Positions 56,081-64,000 of a stretch of 64,000 nucleotides of DNA are shown here, piece after piece. The translations under genes were made by a program, and so were the position numbers. The notes below the pieces were generated by a model. It worked only from the letters and a program-made list of their open reading frames with translations, was not told the origin of the DNA and did no database searches. The stretch is from positions 62,001-126,000 of the forward strand of contig CAIYYN010000020.1 in the NCBI GenBank assembly GCA_903930435.1. Reading direction: 5' to 3'. The stretch's first letter is position 1; every line of letters begins with the position of its first letter. The stretch comes from an uncultured Hyphomicrobiales bacterium (GTDB lineage Bacteria; Pseudomonadota; Alphaproteobacteria; Rhizobiales; Ancalomicrobiaceae).

Positions 56081-56299
56081 ATGTGGAAACTGTGGTTGTT
56101 ATTCGACCCCCGCCGTGTGCTGGTCGCGATGTTTGCTTTCCTTTTCGTTCTTGCGCTGGTGATTCATTTCATCTTGCTCTCGACGGATCGGTTCAACTGG
56201 ATCGAAGGTCCGCGTGCATCGCATGCGCAAGCCGACATCTCGACGGTGATGGATCATGCGATTGCCTTGAACATCGTCGACACCGCGATCACAGGCTGA
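56081..56299 (+). CDS. pufA: Light-harvesting 1 alpha polypeptide
   Basis: A 72-residue LH1 alpha subunit. [20 protein letters not shown], bacteriochlorophyll ligand His29 in VIHFILLS and Trp40 in FNWIEG are standard. It too has a C-terminal extension (about 25 residues after the Trp) of mostly polar sequence, likely periplasmic. AGGAG lies before the ATG, 13 bases after pufB. Confidence 0.96.
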   Translation: MWKLWLLFDPRRVLVAMFAFLFVLALVIHFILLSTDRFNWIEGPRASHAQADISTVMDHAIALNIVDTAITG

Positions 56300-56512
56300 T
56301 CATCAGGATCGACGGCGGACGCAGCCCTGGCCTTGAACCTGGGACGCTGCCGCTGCCGACCCAATCCGACCGGATGCCCGACACCGGAGCGGGCCACGAC
56401 AATTGGTCTCACGCCAGCGCGTGAACACGTACTTTCATAGGTTGAACCTCGTCATCCCAGCGCAGCCGACAGGACGCTGGCCGATGAACTTGGGAGACGG
56501 GAGGGCTATTCG
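56300..56512 (+). other. pufA-pufL intercistronic region
   Basis: 213 bases without a gene. In Rhodobacter a hairpin here stabilises the pufBA message and gives the excess of LH1 over reaction centre. GC-rich inverted repeats exist, the clearest a 5-bp stem CACGC-GCGTG at 56410-56423, but no strong single hairpin stands out by eye. Confidence 0.4.
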
Positions 56513-57337
56513 ATGGCGATGCTGAGCTTCGAACGAAAATACAGGGTTCGCGGGGGAACGTTGATCGGCGGAGATCTGTTCGATTTCTGGTTTGGTCCGT
56601 TTTACGTCGGATTCTTTGGCGTCACGACGATCTTCTTTGCCGCGCTCGGCACAGCGCTCATCGTCTATGGTGCAGCGATCGGGCCGACATGGAATATCTG
56701 GCAAATCTCGATCGCGCCGCCCGATCTCAAATATGGCTTGGGGTTCGCCCCCCTGAAGGAAGGCGGATTGTGGCAGGTGATCACCGTTTGCGCGATCGGC
56801 GCATTCGTCTCCTGGGCACTGCGCGAAGTTGAAATCTGCCGCAAGCTGGGCATGGGGTATCATGTACCGTTCGCGTTTGCGTTTGCGATCCTGGCCTATG
56901 TGACGCTGGTCGTCTTCAGACCAATCCTGCTGGGTGCCTGGGGGCACGGCTTCCCCTATGGTATTTTCAGCCATCTCGATTGGGTCTCGAACGTCGGATA
57001 CCAATATCTCCACTTCCACTACAATCCAGCCCATATGATCGCGGTGAGCTTTTTCTTCACGACAACGATGGCCCTGGCCCTGCACGGCGGGTTGATCTTG
57101 TCGGCGACGAACCCGAAGAAGGGCGAAACGGTCAAGACTCCGGAGCACGAAAACACCTTCTTCCGCGACACGGTCGGTTATTCGATCGGAACGCTCGGCA
57201 TTCACCGCCTGGGATTGTTTCTCGCACTCTCTGCCGTGTTCTGGAGCGCCGTCTGCATCATCATCTCCGGACCGCTCTGGACCAAGGGTTGGCCCGAATG
57301 GTGGACGTGGTGGCTTGATCTGCCGATCTGGCATTGA
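56513..57337 (+). CDS. pufL: Photosynthetic reaction centre L subunit
   Basis: A 274-residue, five-helix subunit. [35 protein letters not shown] (accessory bacteriochlorophyll), the special-pair His in [11 protein letters not shown], and Fe ligands in ALALHGG and GIHRLG are present. GGGAGG before the ATG. Its stop is just upstream of the pufM start. Confidence 0.98.
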   Translation: MAMLSFERKYRVRGGTLIGGDLFDFWFGPFYVGFFGVTTIFFAALGTALIVYGAAIGPTWNIWQISIAPPDLKYGLGFAPLKEGGLWQVITVCAIGAFVSWALREVEICRKLGMGYHVPFAFAFAILAYVTLVVFRPILLGAWGHGFPYGIFSHLDWVSNVGYQYLHFHYNPAHMIAVSFFFTTTMALALHGGLILSATNPKKGETVKTPEHENTFFRDTVGYSIGTLGIHRLGLFLALSAVFWSAVCIIISGPLWTKGWPEWWTWWLDLPIWH

Positions 57338-57354
57338 CCTGCAAGGAGCTGACG

Positions 57355-58323
57355 ATGACCGACTATCAGAACATCTTCACCCGCATTCAGGTTCGTGGAC
57401 CGGCATACGCAGGCGTGGAACCGACCCATACCGCCTGGCAGCGCCAGCCAGCCCTTGGATTTTCCTACTGGCTCGGCAAGATCGGCGACGCACAGCTTGG
57501 TCCGATTTACCTCGGCTGGACCGGCGTCATCTCGCTGATGTTCGGGTTTGTCGCGTTCGAGATCATTGGTCTCAACATGTTGGCCTCGGTCAACTGGAGC
57601 CCGATGCAATTTGTCCGGCAGCTTCCCTGGCTGGCGCTTGAGCCCCCGAGCGCAAAATGGGGCCTTGCCTTGCCACCAATGGCGCAAGGCGGCTGGTGGA
57701 TCCTGGCAGGCTTCTGTCTGACGGTCTCCATTCTGCTCTGGTGGGCCAAGGTCTACGCAAGGGCACGCGCACTGGGAATGGGTACGCATGTCGCCTGGGC
57801 CTTTGCCGCTGCCATCTGGCTCTACCTGGTCCTAGGCTTCATTCGTCCTCTCATCATGGGAAGCTGGAGCGAGGCCGTGCCGTTTGGCATATTTCCGCAT
57901 CTGGATTGGGTCGCAGCCTTCTCCATCCGCTACGGCAACCTGTTCTACAATCCCTTCCACTGCCTCTCGATTGCCTTCCTCTATGGCTCGGTCCTGCTGT
58001 TCGCCATGCATGCCGCGACCATCCTGGCTGTCAGCAGATACGGCGGAGAGCGCGAGATCGAGCAGATCGTCGACCGCGGCACTGCCACAGAACGCGCAGC
58101 CTTGTTCTGGCGCTGGACGATGGGCTTCAACGCCACAATGGAATCGATCCATCGCTGGGCCTGGTGGTTTGCGGTTCTCTGCCCCCTCACAGGCGGCATG
58201 GGCATCCTGCTCACCGGAACCGTGGTCGACAACTGGTATCTCTGGGCCGTCGCGCACGGTGTTGCCCCGGCCTATCCCCTCAACTCGATCGTCGATCCCG
58301 CAACCGTGGGAGTCCTGAAATGA
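57355..58323 (+). CDS. pufM: Photosynthetic reaction centre M subunit
   Basis: A 322-residue, five-helix subunit. [22 protein letters not shown] carries the special-pair and Fe-ligand His, YGGEREIEQ the Fe-ligand Glu, and [10 protein letters not shown] the last His. The C-terminus continues past the core, as in tetraheme-type reaction centres. ATG 57355 follows AAGGAG; the frame opening at 57334 adds seven residues and is not needed. ATGA overlap with pufC. Confidence 0.97.
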   Translation: MTDYQNIFTRIQVRGPAYAGVEPTHTAWQRQPALGFSYWLGKIGDAQLGPIYLGWTGVISLMFGFVAFEIIGLNMLASVNWSPMQFVRQLPWLALEPPSAKWGLALPPMAQGGWWILAGFCLTVSILLWWAKVYARARALGMGTHVAWAFAAAIWLYLVLGFIRPLIMGSWSEAVPFGIFPHLDWVAAFSIRYGNLFYNPFHCLSIAFLYGSVLLFAMHAATILAVSRYGGEREIEQIVDRGTATERAALFWRWTMGFNATMESIHRWAWWFAVLCPLTGGMGILLTGTVVDNWYLWAVAHGVAPAYPLNSIVDPATVGVLK

Positions 58324-59381
58324 CCAGATATGCTCCGAATTGGCGCCTGCTGGCTGCAATAGCAGTGGTTGGCCTTTCCGGACTCCTTGCAAGTTGCCGG
58401 GATGATGGAACCAGCGTCCTTGGCAAGACGAGCAACCAGACTGGCTACCGGGGCACCGGTATGGTCCAGATTGCAAGCAAGTCGGCAACGGAAGCGCTGA
58501 AGCTGAAAAACGTGGCTCCGCCGCCTGAGGATCCTGCCGATCCTGACAGCAAGCCGGCCAAGGAGGTTTACCAGAACATCCAGGTGCTCGGTGACCTCAC
58601 CGAAAATGAACTCATGCGCCTGATGGCGTCCATGACGACATGGGTTGCACCTGAGGAAGGGTGTAACTTTTGTCACAACCCCGAAAATCTGGCCGACGAC
58701 TCGCTTTATACGAAGAAAGTCGCGCGCCACATGATTGAGATGGTGCGAAGCATCAACAGTAAATGGGGCAATCACGTCGGAACCACGGGTGTCACCTGCT
58801 ACACGTGCCACCGTGGCAAGGCGGTGCCGGAATTCGTATGGTTTGGCAATTCCGGTCCAAAACAGGCGCAGGGAATGGCGCGCGACCGGGAAGGTCGTGG
58901 TCTGGCTTCGGCGACCGTTGGCGAGACCTCCCTCCCCTATGATCCGCTCACGCCATTGCTGGCCCATCCGGATGACATCCGGGTTGTCGGGAAAAAGGCC
59001 TTGGTTAGCGCGTATATCCCAACCACGATGCAGACCGAGACAACCTACGGCCTGATGATCCACATGAGCGAGGCGTTGGGGGTCAACTGTACCTTCTGTC
59101 ACAACACCCGCTCGATTGCCTCCTGGCCACAGAGCACGCCGCAGCGTGTCACGGCCTGGTACGGGCTGAGGATGGTCAGCGAGGTCAACAAGCAATACCT
59201 CGATGTTGTCGCGGGGCTCTTGCCTGCCAGCCACCTCGGTCCCGAGGGCGACGGCCCGAAGGTCAGCTGCGAAACATGCCATCAGGGTGTGTCAAAGCCA
59301 CTCCTCGGTGCAACGCTCGCCAAAAGTTACGCCAAGGAACTCGGACCGATCACGGGACCGACGCCCCCAGTCAAGCCATGA
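58320..59381 (+). CDS. pufC: Tetraheme cytochrome subunit of the reaction centre
   Basis: A 353-residue lipoprotein: signal helix about 9-25 and lipobox LLASC (Cys26). Four heme sites: CNFCH 115-119, CYTCH 160-164, CTFCH 257-261, CETCH 317-321. It re-reduces the special pair from soluble cytochrome c. Overlaps pufM as ATGA. Last puf gene; a long hairpin follows at 59501. Confidence 0.97.
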   Translation: MTRYAPNWRLLAAIAVVGLSGLLASCRDDGTSVLGKTSNQTGYRGTGMVQIASKSATEALKLKNVAPPPEDPADPDSKPAKEVYQNIQVLGDLTENELMRLMASMTTWVAPEEGCNFCHNPENLADDSLYTKKVARHMIEMVRSINSKWGNHVGTTGVTCYTCHRGKAVPEFVWFGNSGPKQAQGMARDREGRGLASATVGETSLPYDPLTPLLAHPDDIRVVGKKALVSAYIPTTMQTETTYGLMIHMSEALGVNCTFCHNTRSIASWPQSTPQRVTAWYGLRMVSEVNKQYLDVVAGLLPASHLGPEGDGPKVSCETCHQGVSKPLLGATLAKSYAKELGPITGPTPPVKP

Positions 59382-59500
59382 CCTGGAGATTGCACCCGGC
59401 GTGATGGGCTGAACTAAATGGTCAACTCATCACATCCCGGAGTGCCTTGAACCGTCGACGCCTTGCATGAACCTCCAAGTCGGTCTTCGGGCCGACGCTC

Positions 59501-59564
59501 ACCTCGTCCCTGCTCATCCAAACCGCACTGATGTCGGTCGGATTTTCAGGGACGAGGTCTTTTT
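59501..59564 (+). terminator. Terminator-like long hairpin after pufC
   Basis: The 12-base arm ACCTCGTCCCTG (59501-59512) is perfectly complementary to 59547-59558, with a 34-base loop, followed by CTTTTT (to 59564). It lies about 120 bases after pufC and before tspO. The loop is long, so an intrinsic terminator is plausible rather than sure. The rest of the interval 59382-59688 holds a short stem (59479-59496) and no gene. Confidence 0.6.
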
Positions 59565-59688
59565 CGTCGCTGACTGAAGGCTGACCTTGAGTTTGCGTGA
59601 AGTCGGACTAGATCTTGTGTATGGCTGGCTCGGCTGAGTGCTAAATGAGTCTGGCACATATCCTGAAGCAAACACCTAGAGGCAACCC

Positions 59689-60216
59689 ATGCTGCACGCG
59701 CTTGACGCCTGGATGCCGATGATCGTGTCGGTTTGTATAGCCATTGTTGTGGGCGGACTCGGCGGTTGGCTGACCCGGATCGGGCCTTGGTACAGAAGCC
59801 TCGCCAAGCCGAGCTGGCAGCCGCCGGATTGGTTGTTCGGTCCAGCCTGGACGGTGATCTTTGGGTTTATGGTGGCATCTTCCCTCTATGCCTGGGATGC
59901 GGCGAACGGCATTGGTGAGGCAAGCCGCGTTATCGTACTTTTTGGTGTGAATATCGTCCTCAACATCGCCTGGAGCGCGATCTTCTTCCGGCTCGAGCGA
60001 CCTGACTGGGCGTTTCTTGAGGTTATCCTGCTCTGGCTATCTATTCTTGCCCTCGTTTTAGGCTTGTGGTCGATCAGCGAGACAGCGAGCCTGTTGCTTA
60101 TGCCGTATCTGGCCTGGGTCACGTTTGCAGCTTACCTCAACCTGACGATTGTCCGTCTCAATCCTCTCACAGCGCGCGGGAAGTCTGAGCCATCAGCGTC
60201 ACTGAGCAGCCCTTGA
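59689..60216 (+). CDS. tspO: TspO/MBR family tryptophan-rich sensory protein
   Basis: A 175-residue five-helix protein. SWQPPDWLFGPAWTVIF, NIVLNIAWSAIFF and LMPYLAWVTFAAYLNL are the family core. TspO binds porphyrins and modulates photosynthesis gene expression in Rhodobacter, where it is inside the crt genes; here it is at the right edge of the PGC. Its end overlaps the following gene (TGATG). Confidence 0.93.
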   Translation: MLHALDAWMPMIVSVCIAIVVGGLGGWLTRIGPWYRSLAKPSWQPPDWLFGPAWTVIFGFMVASSLYAWDAANGIGEASRVIVLFGVNIVLNIAWSAIFFRLERPDWAFLEVILLWLSILALVLGLWSISETASLLLMPYLAWVTFAAYLNLTIVRLNPLTARGKSEPSASLSSP

Positions 60217-60479
60217 TGGCGGAGCTTTTCGCCAGTGGACATATCGCTGATCTGATATTGGCGATCATCGCGTTGGAGGCGATAGCCATCGTCGCTCATC
60301 GACGGTGGACAGGTCACGGTATTCGGCTGATCGCCATCCTGCCGAACCTGCTCTCCGGCGCTTGCCTCGTCATCGCCCTTCGAACAGCCCTCATCGGCGC
60401 TGAATGGGTCTGGACTGCGATCCCGCTCGTTGCTGCATTCGCTGCCCACATCTGGGATCTGTCACGCACTAATAAATGA
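60216..60479 (+). CDS. Small membrane protein coupled to tspO
   Basis: An 87-residue protein with three hydrophobic segments (about 9-27, 37-56, 63-80), not recognised. The ATG overlaps the tspO stop as TGATG, so expression is likely coupled. No catalytic motif. Could be a TspO partner; function unknown. Confidence 0.7.
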   Translation: MAELFASGHIADLILAIIALEAIAIVAHRRWTGHGIRLIAILPNLLSGACLVIALRTALIGAEWVWTAIPLVAAFAAHIWDLSRTNK

Positions 60480-60528
60480 TCTTGGCACTGACTTGGAAAT
60501 CGTCGACGAACCGGCGATGAAACACCGC

Positions 60529-62097
60529 TCATTCGAACAAATCGGCCTGGGTTGGTCTCCCGGCAACTGGGATTGGCCTATCCATGGACTCCAGAAACAT
60601 TCGGGCCTCGCGCATCAAGGTCGCCCGGCGCGCATCGGGCATACGGTCAAGGTTTCGGTATGGCATCGCCATGCGCGGATTGCCAGCTAGCTGCGAGCGG
60701 TTCTCGATCAGGAAGTTCCAGTAGAGCAGGTTGAACGGGCAAGCGCCCGGACCCGACTTGATATCGGGATTATAGATGCAGCCTCGGCAATAGTCGGACA
60801 TCCGGTCGATGTAGGCACCGGAAGCCGCGTAGGGCTTGGAAGCGAGCAATCCGCCGTCGGCGAAGAGCACCATGCCATGCACATTCGGCAGTTCGACCCA
60901 CTCAAAGGCATCGACGTAGACCGCGAGATACCAATCCTCGATCTCATTTGGCGCGATCCCGGCGAGCAACGCAAAATTGCCCGTCACCATCAGCCGCTGG
61001 ATATGATGCGCGTAGGCATTCTGGCGGGTATCATTGATCGTCTCTGCCATGCAGGCGAGATCAGTTTTACCCGTCCAGTAGAAGTCGGGTAAGCGGCGCG
61101 ACGCACCCAAGGCATTGGTCTCGCGATACGCCGGCATCTTCAGCCAATAGAGGCCGCGCACATATTCACGCCATCCGAGAACCTGGCGGATAAAGCCTTC
61201 GACGGCGTTAAGAGGTGCGGCGGCGTGTCGGAAGGCGTCCTCTGCGGCGAGGCAGACCTCGCGCGCGGTCAGCAGTCCCACATTCAGATAAGACGAGAGC
61301 AAGCCGTGAAAGAGAAACGGCTCGCCCTTTTTCATGGCATCCTGAAAGTCACCAAAGTGCTGAAGACAAGTCTGGAAAAAATGGTCGAGGGCCGCAAGCG
61401 CTTGCTTGCGCGTGACCGCCCATCCAAACGAGTCCAGATCGCCGAAATGATCACCGAAGCGTTCCTGTACCAGGGACAGAACTTCGGCGGTGATTTGATC
61501 GGGCGGAAAGCGCAGACGGTCCGGCGGAACCATATCCGGGGGCAGGGACTTGCGATTGTCCGCGTCATAGTTCCAACTTCCGCCGGCTGGCTGATCACCC
61601 TCCATCAGCAGGCCGGTTTCCTTGCGCATTTCGCGGTAGAAATATTCCATGCGGTAGCTTTTACGACCTTCGGCCCAGCGGGCAAAACGGGCGCGCGAGG
61701 CAAAGAACCGGTCGTCATCGCGGATTTCGACGGGCACTCCCAGTTGAGCGGCCCAGCCCTGCATCATCTCGAGCACGCGCCATTCGCCCGGCTCGGTCAC
61801 CACAACGCGGTCGGCCAGATGGCGGGCAACGGCACGGGCAAGTTCGGCGGTAAGCGAGCCGGTGTTGGCGGGATCATCAAGACGGACATAATCAACCTTG
61901 AACCCGTCGTCCCGCAGGCTCTCGGCAAAATGGCGCATTGCCGCTAAAATAAACGCAATTTTCTGTTTGTGGTGGGGAACATAGGTCGTCTCCTCGGTCA
62001 CCTCGACCATCAAGACGACGTCTGTCGCCTTGACGTCGTTCAGCGACGAAAGGCCACGCGTCAGTTGGTCTCCGAGGATGAACCGAAGCGTCGTCAT
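60529..62097 (-). CDS. Iron-sulfur cryptochrome/(6-4) photolyase, FeS-BCP (PhrB) type
   Basis: A 522-residue cryptochrome/photolyase-family protein of the prokaryotic FeS group. MTTLRFILGDQL starts the antenna domain; the four Cys that bind the 4Fe-4S cluster are at 349, 437, 440 and 453 (CRGCIYNPDIKSGPGAC), the pattern of the Agrobacterium PhrB protein. It repairs (6-4) photoproducts or senses light, carrying FAD. ATG 62097 overlaps the stop of the DUF2256 gene as ATGA. Confidence 0.93.
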   Translation of the reverse strand: MTTLRFILGDQLTRGLSSLNDVKATDVVLMVEVTEETTYVPHHKQKIAFILAAMRHFAESLRDDGFKVDYVRLDDPANTGSLTAELARAVARHLADRVVVTEPGEWRVLEMMQGWAAQLGVPVEIRDDDRFFASRARFARWAEGRKSYRMEYFYREMRKETGLLMEGDQPAGGSWNYDADNRKSLPPDMVPPDRLRFPPDQITAEVLSLVQERFGDHFGDLDSFGWAVTRKQALAALDHFFQTCLQHFGDFQDAMKKGEPFLFHGLLSSYLNVGLLTAREVCLAAEDAFRHAAAPLNAVEGFIRQVLGWREYVRGLYWLKMPAYRETNALGASRRLPDFYWTGKTDLACMAETINDTRQNAYAHHIQRLMVTGNFALLAGIAPNEIEDWYLAVYVDAFEWVELPNVHGMVLFADGGLLASKPYAASGAYIDRMSDYCRGCIYNPDIKSGPGACPFNLLYWNFLIENRSQLAGNPRMAMPYRNLDRMPDARRATLMREARMFLESMDRPIPVAGRPTQADLFE

Positions 62098-62261
62098 GTC
62101 TTCTCGCTGCTCCGGACACGACGCGCCTCCTGACGACACCGGTCCGAGCATGTCTCGATGGTGTCCCAGACCCGTTCCCACTTTTTTCGCCAGATAAATG
62201 GTCGATTGCAGACACGACAGATCTTTTCGGGAAAGTCGCCCTTGCGACGCATTTTAGGCAT
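62094..62261 (-). CDS. DUF2256 small zinc-ribbon-like protein
   Basis: A 55-residue protein, MPKMRRKGDFPEKICRVCNR at the start, followed by PFIWRKKWERVWD and TCSDRCR. The CxxC and CxxxxC pairs (Cys15, 18, 38, 42) suggest metal binding. This family is often next to photolyase genes. It overlaps the FeS photolyase start by ATGA and follows the SDR by 5 bases, so the three genes form an operon. Confidence 0.88.
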   Translation of the reverse strand: MPKMRRKGDFPEKICRVCNRPFIWRKKWERVWDTIETCSDRCRQEARRVRSSEKT

Positions 62262-62266
62262 CCCGG

Positions 62267-62986
62267 TCAGCCCCTCGCGCTGAGCGTGGATCGTCCACCG
62301 TCAACCCCGATGATCTGGCCCGTGATCCAGTCGGCGTCCGACGACAGAAGGAAAGCTGCGAGGGCGGCGACATCCTCTGCCTCGCCAAGCCGTTGCAAGG
62401 GATGCATTTTTGCAATGGCAGCTGCCATTTGCTCGGATGCGGTAATGCTGGCGGCCAGGTCTGTCCTCACCAGCGAGGGCGCCAGACAATTGACGCGGAT
62501 GTGCGGCGCAAGTTCAGCCGCGAGTGCTCGGGTCAGTCCCTCGACGGCCCCCTTGGCCATGGCGACAGAGGCATGGCCAGTAAACCCCGTAGCGACGGCA
62601 ACGGTCGAAAAGAGCAAGATCGAACCGCGTTCTGCCTGTTTCATCGCGGGTAAAGCGGCCTTGACGGCCTCAACAGCGCCAAGCGCGTTCAGGCGAAAAT
62701 CGGTCAGGAAGTCTGCCTCGGACAGTCGTCCGACCGGTTTCAGATTGATGGAGCCGACGCAATAGGCAAGACCAGACACCGGCCTGGCAACATCTGCGGT
62801 AACCCGCTGATACAGGGATGGATCAAGCACATCTCCAACCGTGAAGGTCGCGCCAATCTCGGTGGCAAGCGCCAGGAGTTTGTTTTCATTGCGCGCCACG
62901 AGATGGACGTGTCCGCCCTTTGCCGCGACACGACGCGCCAAGGCCGCGCCGATACCGCCCGTTCCGCCATAGATTACTGTGTACAT
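62267..62986 (-). CDS. SDR-family protein lacking the catalytic Tyr, photolyase-linked
   Basis: A 239-residue short-chain-dehydrogenase fold. Nucleotide-binding YGGTGGIGAALA (6-17), and a C-terminal ITGQIIGVDGGRS. The usual YxxxK is VAMAK (141-145): Lys145 is kept but Tyr is Val. It therefore may not be a normal oxidoreductase. ATG 62986 has AGGAA upstream; an in-frame start at 63067 is rejected. First gene of the photolyase operon. Confidence 0.85.
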   Translation of the reverse strand: MYTVIYGGTGGIGAALARRVAAKGGHVHLVARNENKLLALATEIGATFTVGDVLDPSLYQRVTADVARPVSGLAYCVGSINLKPVGRLSEADFLTDFRLNALGAVEAVKAALPAMKQAERGSILLFSTVAVATGFTGHASVAMAKGAVEGLTRALAAELAPHIRVNCLAPSLVRTDLAASITASEQMAAAIAKMHPLQRLGEAEDVAALAAFLLSSDADWITGQIIGVDGGRSTLSARG

Positions 62987-63123
62987 GGGACCATTTCCTG
63001 CGGTGAACGGGCGCGTTTTGACCCGCCATCGATGAGAGGGGGTGGATAGTTGGAGGAACTCCCCCATTTGGTATCGAATGATTTTCTTGATGCGTCACAA
63101 GGTCATACGTTGGGAAACCGCAC

Positions 63124-64000
63124 ATGGTTCAGATCGTCTGGTTCAAGCGCGACCTGCGCACTGTCGACCATCGGCCGCTATTTGAGGCAGCGCAGCAAGG
63201 CCCTGTGATCCCGCTCTATATCGTCGAACCCGCCTATTGGGCGCTTGGCGACACCTCCCGCCGCCAGTATCTGGCCATTGCCGCTGCGATTGAGGAACTG
63301 GCGACACGGCTTCGCGAGCTTGGCGCACCGCTCGTCATTCGCATTGGCGAGGCTGCCGAGGTTTTCCGGTCCTTGTGCGAGAGCCATCATCTGACCCGCA
63401 TTCTCGCGCATGAGGAAACCGGGAACGACTTCACGCACAGGCGTGACAAGGCTGTTCGGCGGTTCGCGCGTCAGGCCGACATTGAGCTGATTGAGTATCA
63501 ACAATTCGGTGTCGTCCGGCCCTTGTTGAACCGAGATGATTGGGGGAAGCTGCATGGTGCCTATATGGATATGCCGCTCGTCCCCGAGCCGACCCGTTTG
63601 ATGCGTGTTACGGACGTCGCTTCCGATAGCCTGCCCGTTCCGGAGGCACTCGGGCTGTTGGATGATGGATGTGCGCGTCCGCAACCGGGAACACGCGCAT
63701 CGGGCCATCGTCTGATGGATACATTCTTTGGCGGGCGGGGCCTGAACTACCGGAAGGCAATGTCGCAGCCACTTGAGGGCGCGAAAGCGTGTTCCAGGCT
63801 CTCCGTCCCGCTTTCGACGGGCGCGATCTCGGTGCGCGAGGCCCTGAAGCGCTGTTATGCCGTCCGAGCCGAGTTTGGTCGCCGCGATGCCCGCGACCGC
63901 CCGGTGCCGCTCACCGCAATCGACAGCCTTGTAGCGCGGCTGCATTGGCATTGCCATTTCATCCAGAAGCTTGAATCAGAGCCTGCCCTCGAATGGCATT
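63124..64000 (+). CDS. Deoxyribodipyrimidine photolyase (FAD-binding), N-terminal part
   Basis: 292 codons before the right edge. MVQIVWFKRDLRTVDHRPLF is the photolyase antenna start, with ILAHEETGN, and the FAD-domain entry FFGGRGLNYRKAM and LHWHCHFIQKLE. Divergent from the SDR-DUF2256-FeS-photolyase operon. Length and motifs fit class I-related photolyases, probably for CPD repair. Cut at the FAD-binding region. Confidence 0.92.
   Translation, partial: MVQIVWFKRDLRTVDHRPLFEAAQQGPVIPLYIVEPAYWALGDTSRRQYLAIAAAIEELATRLRELGAPLVIRIGEAAEVFRSLCESHHLTRILAHEETGNDFTHRRDKAVRRFARQADIELIEYQQFGVVRPLLNRDDWGKLHGAYMDMPLVPEPTRLMRVTDVASDSLPVPEALGLLDDGCARPQPGTRASGHRLMDTFFGGRGLNYRKAMSQPLEGAKACSRLSVPLSTGAISVREALKRCYAVRAEFGRRDARDRPVPLTAIDSLVARLHWHCHFIQKLESEPALEWH

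Noticed and set aside
57657-58319. Long in-frame extension upstream of pufC
   Set aside because: It lies inside pufM, and the ATGA overlap at 58320 with a lipoprotein signal gives the real start.

Overview
The window is a near-complete photosynthesis gene cluster (PGC) of a purple, bacteriochlorophyll-a-producing alphaproteobacterium. It runs from about 16.1 to 59.4 kb and is flanked by a tryptophan/anthranilate degradation locus on the left and a light/DNA-repair locus on the right. The gene order (bchFNBHLM-lhaA-puhABC-acsF-puhE-hemA, bchIDO-crtIB, crtDC, crtEF-bchCXYZ-puf) and the alphaproteobacterial regulators PpsR and PpaA/AerR support this. Only the O2-dependent cyclase acsF is present (no bchE). 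There is no crtA, pufX or pucBA, and the reaction centre carries a tetraheme PufC. This suggests an aerobic or O2-tolerant phototroph making carotenoids of the spirilloxanthin series. I cannot name the genus from the sequence.

Left flank (1-14.1 kb). A partial hydantoinase A and a class II amidotransferase precede a catabolic locus. Anthranilate-CoA ligase, kynureninase and tryptophan 2,3-dioxygenase form one operon (minus strand), with a divergent kynurenine formamidase. A second minus-strand operon holds a fused 2-aminobenzoyl-CoA monooxygenase/reductase, an SDR, an enoyl-CoA hydratase, two acyl-CoA dehydrogenases and a RidA protein. A divergent marR closes the locus. Together these can take tryptophan through kynurenine and anthranilate to 2-aminobenzoyl-CoA and then beta-oxidation-like steps. 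Two near-identical palindromes (44 bp at 13365-13408, 24 bp at 5589-5612) in the two operon promoters are likely operators for the MarR protein.

PGC, left arm (14.3-21.5 kb, mostly minus strand). Cytochrome c, a DUF3422 protein, bchP, a PucC-like permease, an unknown 83-residue ORF, ppsR and ppaA. The chlorophyll synthase gene bchG, normally found here, is absent from the whole window.

PGC, central block (21.9-45.5 kb, plus strand). bchF-N-B-H-L-M-lhaA-puhA-B-C-unknown-acsF-puhE-hemA-ispH-bchI-D-O-crtI-B and a 48-residue membrane protein. Many junctions are ATGA or TGATG overlaps, so translation is probably coupled. ispH inside the PGC is unusual.

PGC, right arm (45.5-59.4 kb). Minus-strand crtD-crtC, then plus-strand crtE-crtF and bchC-X-Y-Z-pufQ(like)-B-A-L-M-C. 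PpsR-type sites (TGT-N12-ACA), as tandem pairs 8 bp apart, lie in the crtD/crtE, bchC and bchP-operon promoters. crtC has no normal start codon near its conserved N-terminus.

Right flank (59.5-64 kb). A terminator-like hairpin, tspO, a small membrane protein, then a minus-strand operon of an SDR lacking the usual catalytic Tyr, a DUF2256 protein and an iron-sulfur photolyase (FeS-BCP type), with a divergent, truncated photolyase gene. No rRNA, tRNA, CRISPR array or insertion sequence was seen.
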